Source: Nitrospiraceae bacterium
GTDB taxonomy: Bacteria; Nitrospirota; Thermodesulfovibrionia; Thermodesulfovibrionales; UBA1546
Assembly: GCA_003535475.1 (NCBI GenBank)
Contig: DOHC01000192.1
Coordinates: 1 to 6,076, forward strand
Reading direction: 5' to 3'
DNA: 6,076 bases
Below, in pieces: positions 5,272 through 6,076 of this stretch. The notes below the pieces were generated by a model that saw nothing but the letters and a program-made list of their open reading frames with translations, was not told the origin of the DNA and did not search any database. Each line of letters opens with the position of its first letter. Within the stretch, counting starts at the first letter, position 1. A program made the position numbers and the translations under genes.

Positions 5272-6076
5272 ATGGCAACAAAATTTACTGCAAAACCAGA
5301 TGAGCTGTCAAAGATAGACTATAAGCCGCCTAAAAAAGGATGGATGGACACACCTGCTGAATTCAAGGAGCACACATTCTGCTGGGGCGCAAAAGGCAAA
5401 AACCTTCAGGCTGTTGAATTCCCGAATGCGCGCGACTGGTCTCCAGCAGAGGAAGACTGGAAGCTTCCGGAAAACTGGCAGGAGATCGTCCTTGAAGGCA
5501 TAAAGGACAGATTAAGCAAGCACCGCTCTTTCAGACTGTTTATGGACATATGCGTTAGGTGCGGTGCATGCGCTGATAAGTGTCATTTCTTCATAGGCGG
5601 AGGAGATCCAAAGAACATGCCTGTGCTGAGGGCAGAACTCCTGAGATCGGTTTACAGGAAATATTTTACTGCATCCGGCAAAATGCTTGGAAAGATTGCA
5701 GGCGCAAGGGAACTGACATTAGATGTCTTAAAAGAGATATGGTATTACTATTATCAGTGCACAGAATGCCGCCGCTGTTCAGTCTTCTGTCCATACGGAA
5801 TTGATCAGGCCGAGATAACCATGATGGGAAGAGAGCTTATGAATCTGCTTGGACTGAACACAGACTGGATTTCAGGACCTGTCGCCAATTGCTATATGAA
5901 AGGAAACCATCTCGGTCTTGAGCCGCACACAATAACAAGCAGCATGGAATTCTTTCTTGATGACATAGAGACAATAACAGGCATAAAGATAAAACCGACA
6001 TTCAACAGGAAAGGCGCTGAGATTCTTTTTGTAACTCCGTCAGGCGATCTATTTGCCGACCCCGGCACTTATACAG
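5272..6076 (+). CDS. dsrK: DsrK, HdrD-like iron-sulfur subunit of the DsrMKJOP complex (3' end outside window)
   Basis: The first 268 residues of DsrK, a cytoplasmic protein similar to heterodisulfide reductase subunit D, proposed to reduce the DsrC trisulfide with electrons from DsrM. Two [4Fe-4S] motifs are visible: Cys94, Cys97, Cys100, Cys104 (CVRCGACADKC) and Cys163, Cys166, Cys169, Cys173-Pro (CTECRRCSVFCP). The N-terminal region has HTFCWGAKGK (34-43), and the segment from about 228 begins the alpha/beta part (AEILFVTPSGDLFADPG). The two Cys-rich CCG domains expected to hold the catalytic noncubane cluster lie beyond the window end. The ATG at 5272 is preceded by AGGAG (5261-5265) with a good 6-nt gap, inside the end of dsrM. 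No stop interrupts the frame. dsrJ, dsrO and dsrP may follow, which cannot be seen here. Confidence 0.5.
   Translation, partial: MATKFTAKPDELSKIDYKPPKKGWMDTPAEFKEHTFCWGAKGKNLQAVEFPNARDWSPAEEDWKLPENWQEIVLEGIKDRLSKHRSFRLFMDICVRCGACADKCHFFIGGGDPKNMPVLRAELLRSVYRKYFTASGKMLGKIAGARELTLDVLKEIWYYYYQCTECRRCSVFCPYGIDQAEITMMGRELMNLLGLNTDWISGPVANCYMKGNHLGLEPHTITSSMEFFLDDIETITGIKIKPTFNRKGAEILFVTPSGDLFADPGTYT

Overview
This looks like a chromosomal piece of an anaerobic, sulfur-metabolising bacterium. It carries dsrC, dsrM and the start of dsrK, the core of dissimilatory sulfur metabolism. The DsrC tail ends Leu-Pro-Lys-Pro-Thr-Gly-Cys-Val, and DsrM is preceded by a gene of the RsbRD N-terminal domain family. 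Together with the NtrY-like kinase, the DUF4390 gene and moderate GC content, this suggests a sulfate or sulfite reducer of the Nitrospirota (Thermodesulfovibrionia-like) or a deltaproteobacterial lineage. The taxonomic placement is inference from gene content, not from a marker tree.

Left part (1-2041, minus strand): a two-gene operon. A secreted or membrane-anchored DUF4390 protein is followed, with a 4-bp start/stop overlap, by an NtrY-type sensor histidine kinase (four membrane helices, HAMP, PAS). The kinase frame is broken by one in-frame TGA at 195-197. The same frame then stays open to the window edge and encodes the rest of the PAS domain and the phospho-acceptor H-box, so this is one kinase gene with a nonsense codon, or a sequence error.

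Middle (2042-3013): a short divergent intergenic region holds a 7-nt-periodic palindromic repeat. It is followed by an adenosine-specific kinase family gene (PF04008) and a tightly linked small zinc-ribbon-like protein of unknown function.

Right part (3014-6076, plus strand): a 227-bp leader with a probable folded RNA element precedes dsrC, which has a very strong ribosome-binding site. An AT-rich hairpin lies just after dsrC. Then come three tightly packed genes: a stand-alone RsbRD_N-domain protein overlapping dsrM by 4 bp, dsrM, and dsrK (cut by the window end). DsrC carries sulfur from sulfite reductase as a trisulfide. DsrK (HdrD-like, cytoplasmic Fe-S) is thought to reduce it using electrons from the menaquinol-linked haem b protein DsrM. 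The hairpin between dsrC and the membrane-complex genes could allow dsrC to be expressed at a higher level than the genes after it.

No mobile element, CRISPR array, rRNA or convincing tRNA gene was seen. The least explained features are the premature TGA in the kinase, the heptad repeat, the dsrC leader structure and the RsbRD_N gene coupled to dsrM.
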